Source: CADEEN01 sp963740395 (GTDB lineage Bacteria; Pseudomonadota; Gammaproteobacteria; Burkholderiales; Burkholderiaceae_C). Taken from it: a stretch of DNA of 47,217 nt. The position numbers and the translations under genes were made by a program. The DNA lies in the NCBI GenBank assembly GCA_963740395.1, contig CAVUEP010000038.1:1-47217 (forward strand), read 5' to 3'. Each line of letters starts with the position of its first letter. The stretch's first letter is position 1. Below the pieces are notes generated by a model that made no database searches, had not been told where the DNA came from, and worked only from the letters and a program-made list of their open reading frames with translations. This document shows positions 15,861-24,783 of this stretch, piece after piece.

Positions 15861-18800
15861 TCAAGGCCGCACCACGACTTCCGACTCGAGCCCCGCGTTG
15901 CGGCGGTACATGAACAGGAAGCCCCTCTCGTTGCCTTTCGCAGGGTCGGCCGCGGCGGTCGCCACCGGCACCGCCACGCGCCGCCATACCGGCACGTCGC
16001 CAAACGGGTCGCCGACGGCGCTGAAGCGCGCACTGTCCGGCGTGAACTTCATGCCGGTGATGACATCGCTGACGAAGCCGCTGAAGTAGTTGTCGTAGGC
16101 CACGACGTCGAATTGAATCGTCGTGCTCGGCGATGGGCTGCCGAGCAGCAACAGTGGCACGGTATAGATCACGTTGCCCGAGTTCAGGTCGGCGTCGTTG
16201 TAGAAGAACGCGCTCGCTGTCGTCGTGCCGAGTTTCTGCACGAATGCGACGCTCTGGCCGGTGGCGGCGAAGCCGCCGCTCTCCGCCTGGAAGACGACGT
16301 AGTCGGCCACCCCGTCACCGGTGGTGTCGATCTCGACGTCGATGCCGCGCGGGTACACCGGGTGCGCGTTACGGCCCCAGGTCGACATCGCGAACTCGAG
16401 GCAACCGCCCGCGACTCCGCATATGGCCTCGGACAGGTAGCGCACGCCGGCCGCCTTGAGATCCACGACGGCGACGTTGCCACCCGGAACCGACTGCGCG
16501 CTGTGGGGCAGTGGCGGGCTCATCCCCATCAGCGAGAACACGTCGTAGCTGCCCACCTCGCGCCCGAGGTTGGTCAGCCATACCGCGTCGCGATCGCGGT
16601 ACCTGCCGAACAGCGCCGTCGTCAGCGAGGCCTTGCGCGGCAGCACATGCCAGGGCACTGACAGCACCTCGGCGCCCGCGGTGAGCGTGACATAGCCGTC
16701 GTACTCGGGCCCGTTCAGCGCCGCGCCGTTGCCGCCTTGGCTGCCGCCGTTCAATGTCCAGCTGGCCAACCTGTCCGGATTGATCAGCAGCCGGATATCG
16801 ATCTCGGTCGAGGAGCGTGCACCGACACGCACGCTGCCCGGGGCGATCACGCGCACCGCACCCGAGGCCTCGTCGTCGGCGAAGCGGAAGCTCGACGCGA
16901 TGTTGAAGGTCTTCGACGAGTTCGAGAAGTTCTCGACGCGCAGCTTCTTCGACACGGTGGTCAGGAACGGCACCTCGAGCGCGCCGAACGACAGCGCCGC
17001 GGCCTTGCTCTCGCGATTCCACGCGATTGCGTTCAGCGCCAGCGCGCGGTCGACACGCAGTTCGCCCGCGCCGATGCGGCTGATCGGTGCCAGTTCGCCG
17101 GGGCGGGTCGCCGGGTTGGTATAGACAACCGTATTGGCGCTGTTCATCAGCATCGCCTTGATCTGCTCGGGCGTTCGCGCGGGGAACGCTTCGACGAGCA
17201 AGGCGGCCGCCCCCGCCACCATCGGCGCGGCGCCGGAAGTGCCGCCGAAGGCCTCGGTGCCGGATCCACTGCCGGCGATCGCCGACACCGACGCGCCGGG
17301 CGCGCCGATCTCGGGCTTGATGTCCTGCGTGCTCATCGCCGGACCGCGTGACGAACTGGCCACCATGCTGCCGACCAGCGGCACCGAGATGGCCGGACTC
17401 ACGCTGGCCACCACGGCGGGGTTGACGCCGGTGGCGCCGAGCGCCGACTTGATGCGGTTGCCGTCGGCCTGCGAGATGATGATCGTCGGAACCATCGGCA
17501 GGTCGCCGCCGCCGAAGCTGAACGACGGTGGGTCGCCGGAAACGTTGTTGGCGATGATGACCGCGACCGCACCGGCCTTGGTGGCGCGGTCGGTCTTCAG
17601 GCTGACCGAGCAGGAACCACGGTCGATGAGGGCCACCTTACCCAGCGGGCTGTTGCCGTTGAAGTAGAGGTCGTCGCCTGCTTGGCCAGGGACCGAACCC
17701 GCGGGGCAGCCGCGGCCGAGCCGCACGACCTCGCCGCTGAAGCCGGCGCCGATCGGCGCCCATTCGACCAGCGCCGTGTTGTTGATGGTCGAGGGGTTGA
17801 TTCCTGCGACGACCAGCGGGAACGCCCGTGCGCTCGGAACCTGCGTCTGCGCGACGCTGATGACGCCCACGCCGGTCGACGGCGAACCGACGATATAGGG
17901 CCGGTCGGCGGAGTTGCCCGCCGAGACCACGACGATGACGCCGAGCTTGACGGCGTTTTCTGACGCGAGCGTCAGGTCGTCCTCGATCTGGCCGTACGAC
18001 GAGCCGAGCGACATGTTGATGATGTCGACGGCGTCCGAGAGATCGCCGTCGCCGTTGGGGTCGAGTGCGAAGTCCATGCCCTGCAGCAGCGCGACGCCGC
18101 TGCAGCTGGTCGCCACCGCGCTGCACACCTTGACGGCGTACAGCGAGGCATCCGGGGCCATGCCCTTGTGCGTGCCGTCCGCGCTCCGGCCGCCGATGAT
18201 GTCGGCCACGTGCGTGCCATGTCCGCCGATGTCGATCGGGTTGGGGTCGGGCGCTTCCGGGGTGTTCGGCCAGTCCTCGCCGACGAAGTCGAAGCCGCCC
18301 TTCACCTTCGCGGCGCCCGGGCCGAAGAGGCTTGCGCAGATTCCGCTCGGGGCGACACTGTTCTGCGCATAGCACGTCGCGTAGTCAGCGAGCGTGCCCG
18401 GGCCCCCGAGGTTCTTGTGCGTGAAGTCGATGCCCGAGTCGAGCACCGCGACCTTGACGCCGGCACCGGTCTTGCCGGCGTTCTGCACCGCCGTGCCGCC
18501 GACGTACGGAACCGTCTCGCTCAGGTCGAGCTTGTAGTCGATCACTGGGCGCACCTTGACGACGCCCGACAGCTGCGAGATGGCCTTCAGAGAAGTGGCG
18601 TCGACCCTGACCGCGATCGCGTTATGCGCGACTTGGACACGGCCGAGTTCCTGCGCGCCGTAGCCGCGAAGCTGGTTCAGCATGTCGTTCTGGCGCGCGC
18701 GCAAGGCCGTGCGGTGATTGGCCAGCGCGCTCTTCTGGTCGCGCTCGGTTGCGCTCAGTATCTGCTCCCGGCCGGTGCTGCCGAGGCTGCGCGCATTCAT

Positions 18801-19085
18801 GTCTTGTCCGAGTGCCTGCAACTGGGCGGTCTTGACCGCGGCCAGCGAGGGCTCGCCCAGCGTGACCCAGACCCGCTGCGGACCCTCGGCCCGCAGCAGG
18901 CGCGAATCGAGCACGTGTTGGACCACTCCGCTGCCGTCGACGCGCAGGCTCGAAGCCCGTTTGGCCGCCGCATCGGGCGCGGCCGTGGCCAGTGCCGAGT
19001 CTTCGAGCGGCGGCGCACTGCCACCACAGGCGGCGAGCACGGCAAGGGCGCTGCCACTGAGCGCGCAACGGAAGAAACGCTTCAT
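15861..19085 (-). CDS. S8 subtilisin-family serine protease, lipoprotein with PA insert
   Basis: A 1074-residue secreted protease. A lipoprotein signal has its lipobox at LAAC (Cys20). An I9-like propeptide spans about residues 75-190 (RVWVTLGEPSLAAV to VVKVRPVIDYKL). The catalytic triad is Asp216 in VAVLDSGID, His289 in GGHGTHVADI, and Ser617 in FGGTSGAAPMVAG. A protease-associated domain sits between His and Ser (VALIDRGSCSV, AVIIANN). About 400 residues of beta-rich C-terminal region follow. ATG 19085 is preferred because it opens the signal peptide, although the frame stays open upstream. It lies downstream of a separately encoded propeptide homologue on the same strand. Confidence 0.92.
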   Translation of the reverse strand: MKRFFRCALSGSALAVLAACGGSAPPLEDSALATAAPDAAAKRASSLRVDGSGVVQHVLDSRLLRAEGPQRVWVTLGEPSLAAVKTAQLQALGQDMNARSLGSTGREQILSATERDQKSALANHRTALRARQNDMLNQLRGYGAQELGRVQVAHNAIAVRVDATSLKAISQLSGVVKVRPVIDYKLDLSETVPYVGGTAVQNAGKTGAGVKVAVLDSGIDFTHKNLGGPGTLADYATCYAQNSVAPSGICASLFGPGAAKVKGGFDFVGEDWPNTPEAPDPNPIDIGGHGTHVADIIGGRSADGTHKGMAPDASLYAVKVCSAVATSCSGVALLQGMDFALDPNGDGDLSDAVDIINMSLGSSYGQIEDDLTLASENAVKLGVIVVVSAGNSADRPYIVGSPSTGVGVISVAQTQVPSARAFPLVVAGINPSTINNTALVEWAPIGAGFSGEVVRLGRGCPAGSVPGQAGDDLYFNGNSPLGKVALIDRGSCSVSLKTDRATKAGAVAVIIANNVSGDPPSFSFGGGDLPMVPTIIISQADGNRIKSALGATGVNPAVVASVSPAISVPLVGSMVASSSRGPAMSTQDIKPEIGAPGASVSAIAGSGSGTEAFGGTSGAAPMVAGAAALLVEAFPARTPEQIKAMLMNSANTVVYTNPATRPGELAPISRIGAGELRVDRALALNAIAWNRESKAAALSFGALEVPFLTTVSKKLRVENFSNSSKTFNIASSFRFADDEASGAVRVIAPGSVRVGARSSTEIDIRLLINPDRLASWTLNGGSQGGNGAALNGPEYDGYVTLTAGAEVLSVPWHVLPRKASLTTALFGRYRDRDAVWLTNLGREVGSYDVFSLMGMSPPLPHSAQSVPGGNVAVVDLKAAGVRYLSEAICGVAGGCLEFAMSTWGRNAHPVYPRGIDVEIDTTGDGVADYVVFQAESGGFAATGQSVAFVQKLGTTTASAFFYNDADLNSGNVIYTVPLLLLGSPSPSTTIQFDVVAYDNYFSGFVSDVITGMKFTPDSARFSAVGDPFGDVPVWRRVAVPVATAAADPAKGNERGFLFMYRRNAGLESEVVVRP

Positions 19086-19267
19086 TTGTCTGTCCTCCTC
19101 GGGTTGTTGTCCCACGCAAACGGTGGCACCGGCTGGATGCCGGCGGCGTGCACGATGCCGAGGCACATCACCACAGGCCTGGGCCGCCGCACCGCGATGC
19201 TGTGCGTGCGCCGACCTGTCAGGCAAGCTGGTAAACACCCGAAAGACAGCTCGGCGCGCCCTCCGTT

Positions 19268-19756
19268 CTAGGGGTGGTGCAGTACCCTATCGACGACGGG
19301 GCGCACGGCGCGCACGCCGGGTACTTGTCGCGCTGCCTCGATGCGGTTGGCCGGCAGGCGCACCGCCAGGGCGTTGCGCAGCAACTGAACGCGGCCCTGC
19401 TCGGTGGCGCCGAGTTCGCGCAAGCGCGCCATCACTTGTTCCTGCTGGGCGAGGATCTGCTGGCGCAGCGCATCACGCTCGGGCACGCGATCAGCCGGCA
19501 GGCTGGCGAGTTCGGGCAGGTCCAGGTCGACCCAGACCGAGACCGGCGCGGCCGGATCAACCGGCGTCATGCGGCGACCCACGGGCGGCGCAGCCAGGGG
19601 CCCTTGAGCGGTGAGCCCGGCCGCAACGGGTGCCGCGCATGGCGCCGAGCCGGCGCTCGAGCACGCTGGGAGCAGGCACAGAAGCACGGCGGTGCCCAGC
19701 GCCTGCCCTACGCGCCGACCGCGACCGTCTCCTGCATGCGACTTGGTTGAAGACAT
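19268..19756 (-). CDS. Stand-alone I9-like propeptide lipoprotein (putative subtilase inhibitor/chaperone)
   Basis: A 162-residue protein with a lipoprotein signal (lipobox LLPAC, Cys32), a Pro/Ala linker, and then a domain that aligns with the propeptide of the downstream S8 protease. SVWVDLDLPELASL matches RVWVTLGEPSLAAV, LGATEQGRVQLLRNALAVRL matches YGAQELGRVQVAHNAIAVRV, and QVPGVRAVRPVVDRVL matches QLSGVVKVRPVIDYKL. The protein stops four residues after this, where the catalytic domain begins in the protease. The family knowledge is that I9 domains fold and inhibit cognate subtilases; inference here is an anchored inhibitor or folding helper. A truncated duplicate is the alternative. The gap to the protease start is 182 bases. 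Confidence 0.72.
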   Translation of the reverse strand: MSSTKSHAGDGRGRRVGQALGTAVLLCLLPACSSAGSAPCAAPVAAGLTAQGPLAAPPVGRRMTPVDPAAPVSVWVDLDLPELASLPADRVPERDALRQQILAQQEQVMARLRELGATEQGRVQLLRNALAVRLPANRIEAARQVPGVRAVRPVVDRVLHHP

Positions 19757-19826
19757 CTGCAAGTGCCACGGTACATCCCGGACGTCACCTTGCCAACCAC
19801 TGCGCGCCGCGTCGCAAGCGCCGGCC

Positions 19827-20798
19827 CTACAGCCAGCGCCACTTCCGGAACACCAGCAGCAGCGTGGTCACGATCGTGAACATCACGCCCAGCAGGATGA
19901 AGTAGCCCGAATGCGACTTGAGTTCAGGCATGTACTCGAAGTTCATGCCGTAGATGCCGGCCAGGAAGCTCAGCGGCACGAAGATCGCCGTGATGATGGT
20001 CAGCACCTTCATGATGTTGTTGAGCCGGTGCGAGGCCAGCGAGATGTAGCCGTCGATGAGGTCCGAGGATTGCTCGTAATACAAGGTGGCGAGACTGCTG
20101 GCGCGCTCCTGGTGCTCGTAGACGTCCTTGATCTCGTGGACGCGCTCCTTGCACACCTGCGGCGGCGGCTGATCCATCAATTCGCGGAAGACCTGCACGT
20201 GGTACAGCAGCACACGCCGGAACTTCCTGAGGTCGGTCTTGAACCCGATCAACTCGGCCAGCATGTCGTCGCGCGGCCGGCGCACGATGTCGACCTCGAG
20301 GTCTTCCAGCCGCGGCTCCAGGGTCAGCAGGCGGTTCAGGTAGCGGTCCACCGAGATGCGTGCCAGGCGCAGCGCCACCGCGTCGGGCCCGCGCGCAAAC
20401 GTCGACGCATCGTCCTGCAGTTCCCGCCACAGGCGCTCGATGCTGGTCGAAGCGCCGGAGTGGCGCGTCACGAGGAAGCGATTGCCGATGAACATTGCCA
20501 TCTGGATCGTCTCGAAGTCGAACTCGGTCCTGTCCGGGCCGAGGCCCTTCAGCAGGATGAAGACGTTGTCGGAGAAGGCCTCGATCTTGGGTTGGTGCCG
20601 GCTGCGCTGCGCGTCCTGAACGGCCAGCGGGTGCAGGCCCAGGGTGTCGACGAGCAGGCGCCGCTCGACCTCGGGATCGTTGTCGGCCAGGTCGAGCCAC
20701 AGAATCGTGTCGGATTGCTGCTGCCATTGCTTCAGGAGACCCTCGTCCCCCGCGACGATGCCCCGCGTCGCGGGGTCGTGCAGCAAGGCGCGAATCAT
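19827..20798 (-). CDS. corA: CorA-type magnesium/cobalt transporter
   Basis: CorA forms a pentameric Mg2+ channel. The 323-residue protein has the large cytoplasmic alpha/beta funnel, the long coiled helix ending at LASHRLNNIMKVLTIITAIFVP, and the selectivity loop GMN in YGMNFEYMPEL between two transmembrane helices. The C-terminus is basic (FRKWRWL). ATG 20798 (MIRALLHDP) is preferred over an upstream in-frame ATG at 20876 because the extension has no homology. It lies 70 bases upstream of the propeptide lipoprotein on the same strand; no riboswitch is evident in the leader. Confidence 0.92.
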   Translation of the reverse strand: MIRALLHDPATRGIVAGDEGLLKQWQQQSDTILWLDLADNDPEVERRLLVDTLGLHPLAVQDAQRSRHQPKIEAFSDNVFILLKGLGPDRTEFDFETIQMAMFIGNRFLVTRHSGASTSIERLWRELQDDASTFARGPDAVALRLARISVDRYLNRLLTLEPRLEDLEVDIVRRPRDDMLAELIGFKTDLRKFRRVLLYHVQVFRELMDQPPPQVCKERVHEIKDVYEHQERASSLATLYYEQSSDLIDGYISLASHRLNNIMKVLTIITAIFVPLSFLAGIYGMNFEYMPELKSHSGYFILLGVMFTIVTTLLLVFRKWRWL

Positions 20799-20971
20799 GC
20801 GCTGACCAGGCGCCGGCTGGAATTCACTGGATGCGCGAGTGCCATGCGCCGATCTTACAGACCGCGGCCGCCGCACACCCGACCGAGTTGCGGGGCGGGT
20901 TCAGGCCAAGGGCCCATGCCAGCGCCAACGGTCTGAGACAATCTGCGGGCCCGCCACACCCACGCTGCTCC

Positions 20972-23257
20972 TTGTTCCGCTCACTGCGCACCCAGTACTT
21001 GCTAGGCAGCAGCGTCGTCTTCGTGGTGATGCTGAGTCTGCTGCTGTGGACTGCCTATCGGCTGATGACCCAGGCCGACGAGGAACACTTCGCGGCCGAG
21101 CAGCACGCCTATGCGCCGCTGCTGGTCGCCGCCATCGGCCCGCTGCTGGCCAGCCGCGACTACGCCACGCTCAATGACCTGGTGCGCGAAAACGCGGCCA
21201 CGCACCGGCTGGCGTTCGTCGAGGTGTTCGACTCGCGCGGACGCCCGACGGCGGCGGCCGGTGATGCCGCACGACCCAGGCTTCGCATCAGCGAGGTCGA
21301 CGTCACGATCGCGGGACAGCGAGTCGGCCACCTGCGCTTCGGCATCTCCACCGACTCGATGGTCGCGTCGCAGCGCCAGCTGTTGCGTGACGGCCTGGCC
21401 ATCGGCGCGGGAGTGCTGCTCGCCGGCACCCTGCTGCTGGCACTGGGCACGACCTGGATCAGCGCCGGCCTGACGCGGCTGGCGCTGGCCAGCCGGCGCA
21501 TCGGCGCCGGCGACTACGGCACGCCCCTGCCGCCCAGCCCGGTGCGCGAGCTCAACGAGGTCTCGCTGGCATTCAACCAGATGGCCGCCGCGGTGCAGTC
21601 GCAGATGGCCGAGTTGAAGGAGCGCGAGCAGGCGCTGCGGCACATCTTCGACACCCTGTCCGAAGGCCTGATCATCCAGGATCGCGACCGCAGGGTGCTC
21701 GACTGCAACGAGGCGCTGCTGCGCCTGTACGGCGTCACGCGCGAGGAGCTTGTCGTGGCCAATGCGGCCGGCACCGGACTGCAGGTGCGCTGGCCGGACG
21801 GCACCGACGTCCTGCCCGACGACCGTCCGACGGTCGTAGCCCTGCGCACCGGCCAGGCCCAGCGCGGCGTGATCTGCCAGATCCGCCGGCGCGACGGGGT
21901 CGTGGTGTCGGTCAGCGTCAATGCCACGCCGGTGCGGCGCGACGACGCCAGCGAGCCGCATGCCGTCATGGCCACGGTCACCGACATCAGCCGCCATGTC
22001 CGGGCCGAGCAGCAACTGCGCGGCATCAACGAAGCGCTCGAGTCACGCGTGCGCGAACGCACCGCCGAGCTCGAACAGGCCAAGGAAGTGGCCGAGCGGG
22101 CCAACCAGGCCAAGAGCGAGTTTCTCTCGCGCATGAGTCACGAACTGCGCACGCCGCTGAACGCCATCATCGGCTACGCCCAGCTGCTGACCATCGCTCG
22201 CAAGGGAGTTGGCGAGCACGAGCGCAAGCAGGTGCGCCAGATCGAGGTCGCCGGCTGGCACCTGCTGGGCCTGATCAACGAAGTGCTCGACCTGTCACGC
22301 ATCGAGGCCGGCGCGATGCATACGCAGGTTGAACCAGTGGAGCTCGACGACATGATCGCCAGCACGCTGCCGATGGTTCAGGCGCTGGCCGACCAGCGCG
22401 GGGTCGCAATCGACGCGCCGCCGGCTGCGCCCGGCGGGAGGTGGGTGCTGGCCGATCCGACGCGGCTGCGCCAGGTGCTGGTCAACCTGCTGTCCAACGC
22501 ACTCAAGTACAACCGACCGCAGGGTCGCGTACGCATCACCGTGACGGCGGGCACCGAGGGCCGGCGCGTGATCAGCATCAGCGACACCGGACGCGGCTTC
22601 ACGGCCGCGCAGTTGCAGCAGCTCTTTCAGCCCTTCACGCGTTTCGAACAGGCCGGCGAAGTCATCGAAGGCACCGGCATCGGCCTCGTGATCACGAAGC
22701 GGCTGGTTGAACTGATGGGTGGCAGCGTGCGCGTCGAGTCCATCCACGATGTGGGTTCGACATTTCATGTCGAGTTGCCCGCGAGCCCGAGGCCTGCCGC
22801 TGCACCGGTGGCCTCCACGCCGGCCGTTGGCGCAATCCCGGACTTGGCCGCGCCGCACCGGCTGCTGTACGTCGAGGACAACGCCTCGAACGTCGATTTG
22901 CTGCGCGAGGTGCTGTCGTTGCGGCCGGGCTGCCGGCTGGCCACGGCCTCCGATGGCCTGGCGGGCCTGGCGCTGGCGCGCGCCGAGCACTTCGACCTGG
23001 CCCTGGTCGACATCGACCTGCCGGGGATCGACGGCATCGAACTGTGTCGCCGACTCAAGGCCGATGCCGCCACGGCAACGCTGCCGCTGATCGCGCTCAG
23101 CGCCAACGCCATGGAGCACGACATCCGCCAGGCGATGGACGCCGGCTTCGACCTCCACCATACAAAGCCGATCGATGTGGCGCGCCTGCTGGCCGAGATC
23201 GATCGCCTGCTCGCCGCGCCACGCACCACTGCCCCACAGAAGGAAACCGGTCGATGA
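20972..23257 (+). CDS. Membrane hybrid histidine kinase with PAS and receiver domains
   Basis: A 761-residue sensor kinase. Order: transmembrane helix (about 9-28), periplasmic domain (about 30-150), second helix (about 150-175), HAMP, PAS (LRHIFDTLSEGLIIQDRDRR), coiled coil, HisKA with phospho-acceptor in MSHELRTPLNAI (about H390), ATPase (NLLSNALKYN, DTGRGF, GTGIGLVITK), then a receiver domain with Asp in LALVDIDLPG (about D680). The start is uncertain: TTG 20972 places the first helix near the N-terminus, and ATG 20831 would add an unlikely 47-residue leader. The stop overlaps the start of a PhnD-like binding protein, suggesting that this protein presents the signal. The output partner is not nearby. 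Confidence 0.88.
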   Translation: MFRSLRTQYLLGSSVVFVVMLSLLLWTAYRLMTQADEEHFAAEQHAYAPLLVAAIGPLLASRDYATLNDLVRENAATHRLAFVEVFDSRGRPTAAAGDAARPRLRISEVDVTIAGQRVGHLRFGISTDSMVASQRQLLRDGLAIGAGVLLAGTLLLALGTTWISAGLTRLALASRRIGAGDYGTPLPPSPVRELNEVSLAFNQMAAAVQSQMAELKEREQALRHIFDTLSEGLIIQDRDRRVLDCNEALLRLYGVTREELVVANAAGTGLQVRWPDGTDVLPDDRPTVVALRTGQAQRGVICQIRRRDGVVVSVSVNATPVRRDDASEPHAVMATVTDISRHVRAEQQLRGINEALESRVRERTAELEQAKEVAERANQAKSEFLSRMSHELRTPLNAIIGYAQLLTIARKGVGEHERKQVRQIEVAGWHLLGLINEVLDLSRIEAGAMHTQVEPVELDDMIASTLPMVQALADQRGVAIDAPPAAPGGRWVLADPTRLRQVLVNLLSNALKYNRPQGRVRITVTAGTEGRRVISISDTGRGFTAAQLQQLFQPFTRFEQAGEVIEGTGIGLVITKRLVELMGGSVRVESIHDVGSTFHVELPASPRPAAAPVASTPAVGAIPDLAAPHRLLYVEDNASNVDLLREVLSLRPGCRLATASDGLAGLALARAEHFDLALVDIDLPGIDGIELCRRLKADAATATLPLIALSANAMEHDIRQAMDAGFDLHHTKPIDVARLLAEIDRLLAAPRTTAPQKETGR

Positions 23258-24096
23258 CACCAAGTGCAATGCCGCGCCGACGCAGCCTGATGGCCCTGCT
23301 CGCACTCTCGGGCATGGCGCGTCCGGCGCTGGCCGCGACCGCCGAGCCCATGCGCCTGGGCCTGGCGCCTTACCTCTCGACCGCCGCGCTGTTGGCGGCC
23401 TATCGGCCCATACGCGAGCATCTCGAGCGAGTCCTGGAGCGGCCGGTCGAAATGGTGACAGCCAAGCACTTCAACGCCCTGGTCGATGCCACCCGGCAGG
23501 GCGAATACGACGTGGTGCTGCTGCCGGCCCATGTGGCCGGCCTGGCCGTCAGCGACTGGCGCTTCGAGGCGCTGGCGGGGACGCTCGAGACTGTGCAGGT
23601 GGTCGTGCTGGTGCGCGCCGACGGGCCGGTTCAGCGCATCGCCGACCTGCGCGGCGGCAGCGTCGGCATGCTCGACGCCATGTCGCTGACCGCCGCGGTC
23701 GGTCGGCAATGGCTGCAGGACCACGGCCTGGCGGCCGACGTGAAGGTGATCGCGATGCCATCGGTCAACAGCGCCCTGATCTCGCTCGACCGCGGCGAAG
23801 TCACGACCGTGATCGCCGCCGGCACACAGCTGCTGACCCTGCCCGCCGGCACGCCCCGCACCGAGCGTGTGCTGGACACGCTGCGCGAGATTCCCGGGCC
23901 GATCTATGTGGCCCGGCCGGGGTTGCCCGCTGCCGAGGTGGCGCGGCTGCGTGCGGCGCTGCTGGCGTTCCGGCCCGATCCTGCGCGCCCGGCCACGGCA
24001 GCGAACGCAGCGCTGCAACTGGTGACCACGGAGCGACTGGCTTCCGTCGCCGGCTATGCCGCACAGGCAAGACGCCGGCTGGCCGAGCGACCGTGA
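23254..24096 (+). CDS. PhnD-like periplasmic binding protein
   Basis: A 280-residue protein with a signal peptide (cleavage near ARPALAATA) and a type II periplasmic binding fold of the PhnD/phosphonate-phosphite family. LGLAPYLSTAALLAAYRPI is the first strand and ligand loop. VEMVTAKHFNALVDATRQGEYDVVLLPAHVA and ADLRGGSVGMLDAMSLTAA are typical of the family. No permease or ATPase gene is adjacent; instead the ATG overlaps the kinase stop (ATGA). That arrangement, known for other kinases with partner binding proteins, suggests a sensory role. The ligand is not predictable from sequence alone. Confidence 0.82.
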   Translation: MTPSAMPRRRSLMALLALSGMARPALAATAEPMRLGLAPYLSTAALLAAYRPIREHLERVLERPVEMVTAKHFNALVDATRQGEYDVVLLPAHVAGLAVSDWRFEALAGTLETVQVVVLVRADGPVQRIADLRGGSVGMLDAMSLTAAVGRQWLQDHGLAADVKVIAMPSVNSALISLDRGEVTTVIAAGTQLLTLPAGTPRTERVLDTLREIPGPIYVARPGLPAAEVARLRAALLAFRPDPARPATAANAALQLVTTERLASVAGYAAQARRRLAERP

Positions 24097-24773
24097 CGGA
24101 GTCGGCGCCGCAACGCGCCATCCGAAGTTACGTGCTGCGCGCCGGCCGCATGGGCAGCGGCCAGTTGCGCGCACTGCAGGAGCTGGGGCCGCGCTTCGTG
24201 CTGCCGTTCCAGAGCCGGCCTCTGGCTGCGACGACCGTGTTCGGACGGACGGCCCCCCTGGTGGTCGAAATCGGTTTCGGCATGGGTCAGGCCACGGCGG
24301 CGATTGCGGCCGCGCAGCCCGAGCGCGATTTCATCGGCATCGAAGTCCATGCGCCGGGAGTCGGCTCGCTGCTGCAGCGTATCGACGAGGCCGGCCTGAC
24401 CAATCTGCGCCTGGTGCAGCACGACGCGGTCGAGGTGCTGGAATCCATGGTCGCGCCGGCGTCCCTGGCAGGACTGCATGTGTTCTTCCCCGACCCCTGG
24501 CACAAGAAGAAGCATCACAAGCGCCGGCTGATCCAGCCGCCTTTCGTGGCCCTGCTCGCCTCGCGCCTGGCGCCGGGCGGCCACCTGCACTGCGCCACCG
24601 ACTGGCAACCCTACGCCGAGCAGATGCTGGCGGTGCTGTCGGCGCAAGAGTCACTGACCAACACCTGCGACGGCTATGCGCCACGGCCCGACTACCGGCC
24701 CCTGACCAAGTTCGAGCAGCGCGGCCTCGACCTCGGCCATGGCGTCTGGGACCTGGTTTTCACGCGGCGCTGA
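24093..24773 (+). CDS. trmB: tRNA (guanine-N7-)-methyltransferase
   Basis: TrmB methylates G46 in the variable loop of tRNAs using SAM. The 226-residue protein has the SAM motif VVEIGFGMGQATAA, then RDFIGIEVHAPGVGSLL and the diagnostic FFPDPWHKKKHHKRRLIQP. The C-terminal TKFEQRGLDLGHGVWDLVF is also typical. The GTG start at 24093 overlaps the binding-protein stop (GTGA), so it is translationally coupled to the kinase/binding-protein pair despite an unrelated role. Confidence 0.95.
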   Translation: MTESAPQRAIRSYVLRAGRMGSGQLRALQELGPRFVLPFQSRPLAATTVFGRTAPLVVEIGFGMGQATAAIAAAQPERDFIGIEVHAPGVGSLLQRIDEAGLTNLRLVQHDAVEVLESMVAPASLAGLHVFFPDPWHKKKHHKRRLIQPPFVALLASRLAPGGHLHCATDWQPYAEQMLAVLSAQESLTNTCDGYAPRPDYRPLTKFEQRGLDLGHGVWDLVFTRR

Positions 24774-24783
24774 GCGCGCAGCC

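Noticed and set aside
18168..19271. 367-codon plus-strand frame opposite the subtilase
   Set aside because: Its composition is typical of a shadow frame in high-G+C DNA, and the subtilase on the other strand has catalytic motifs throughout.
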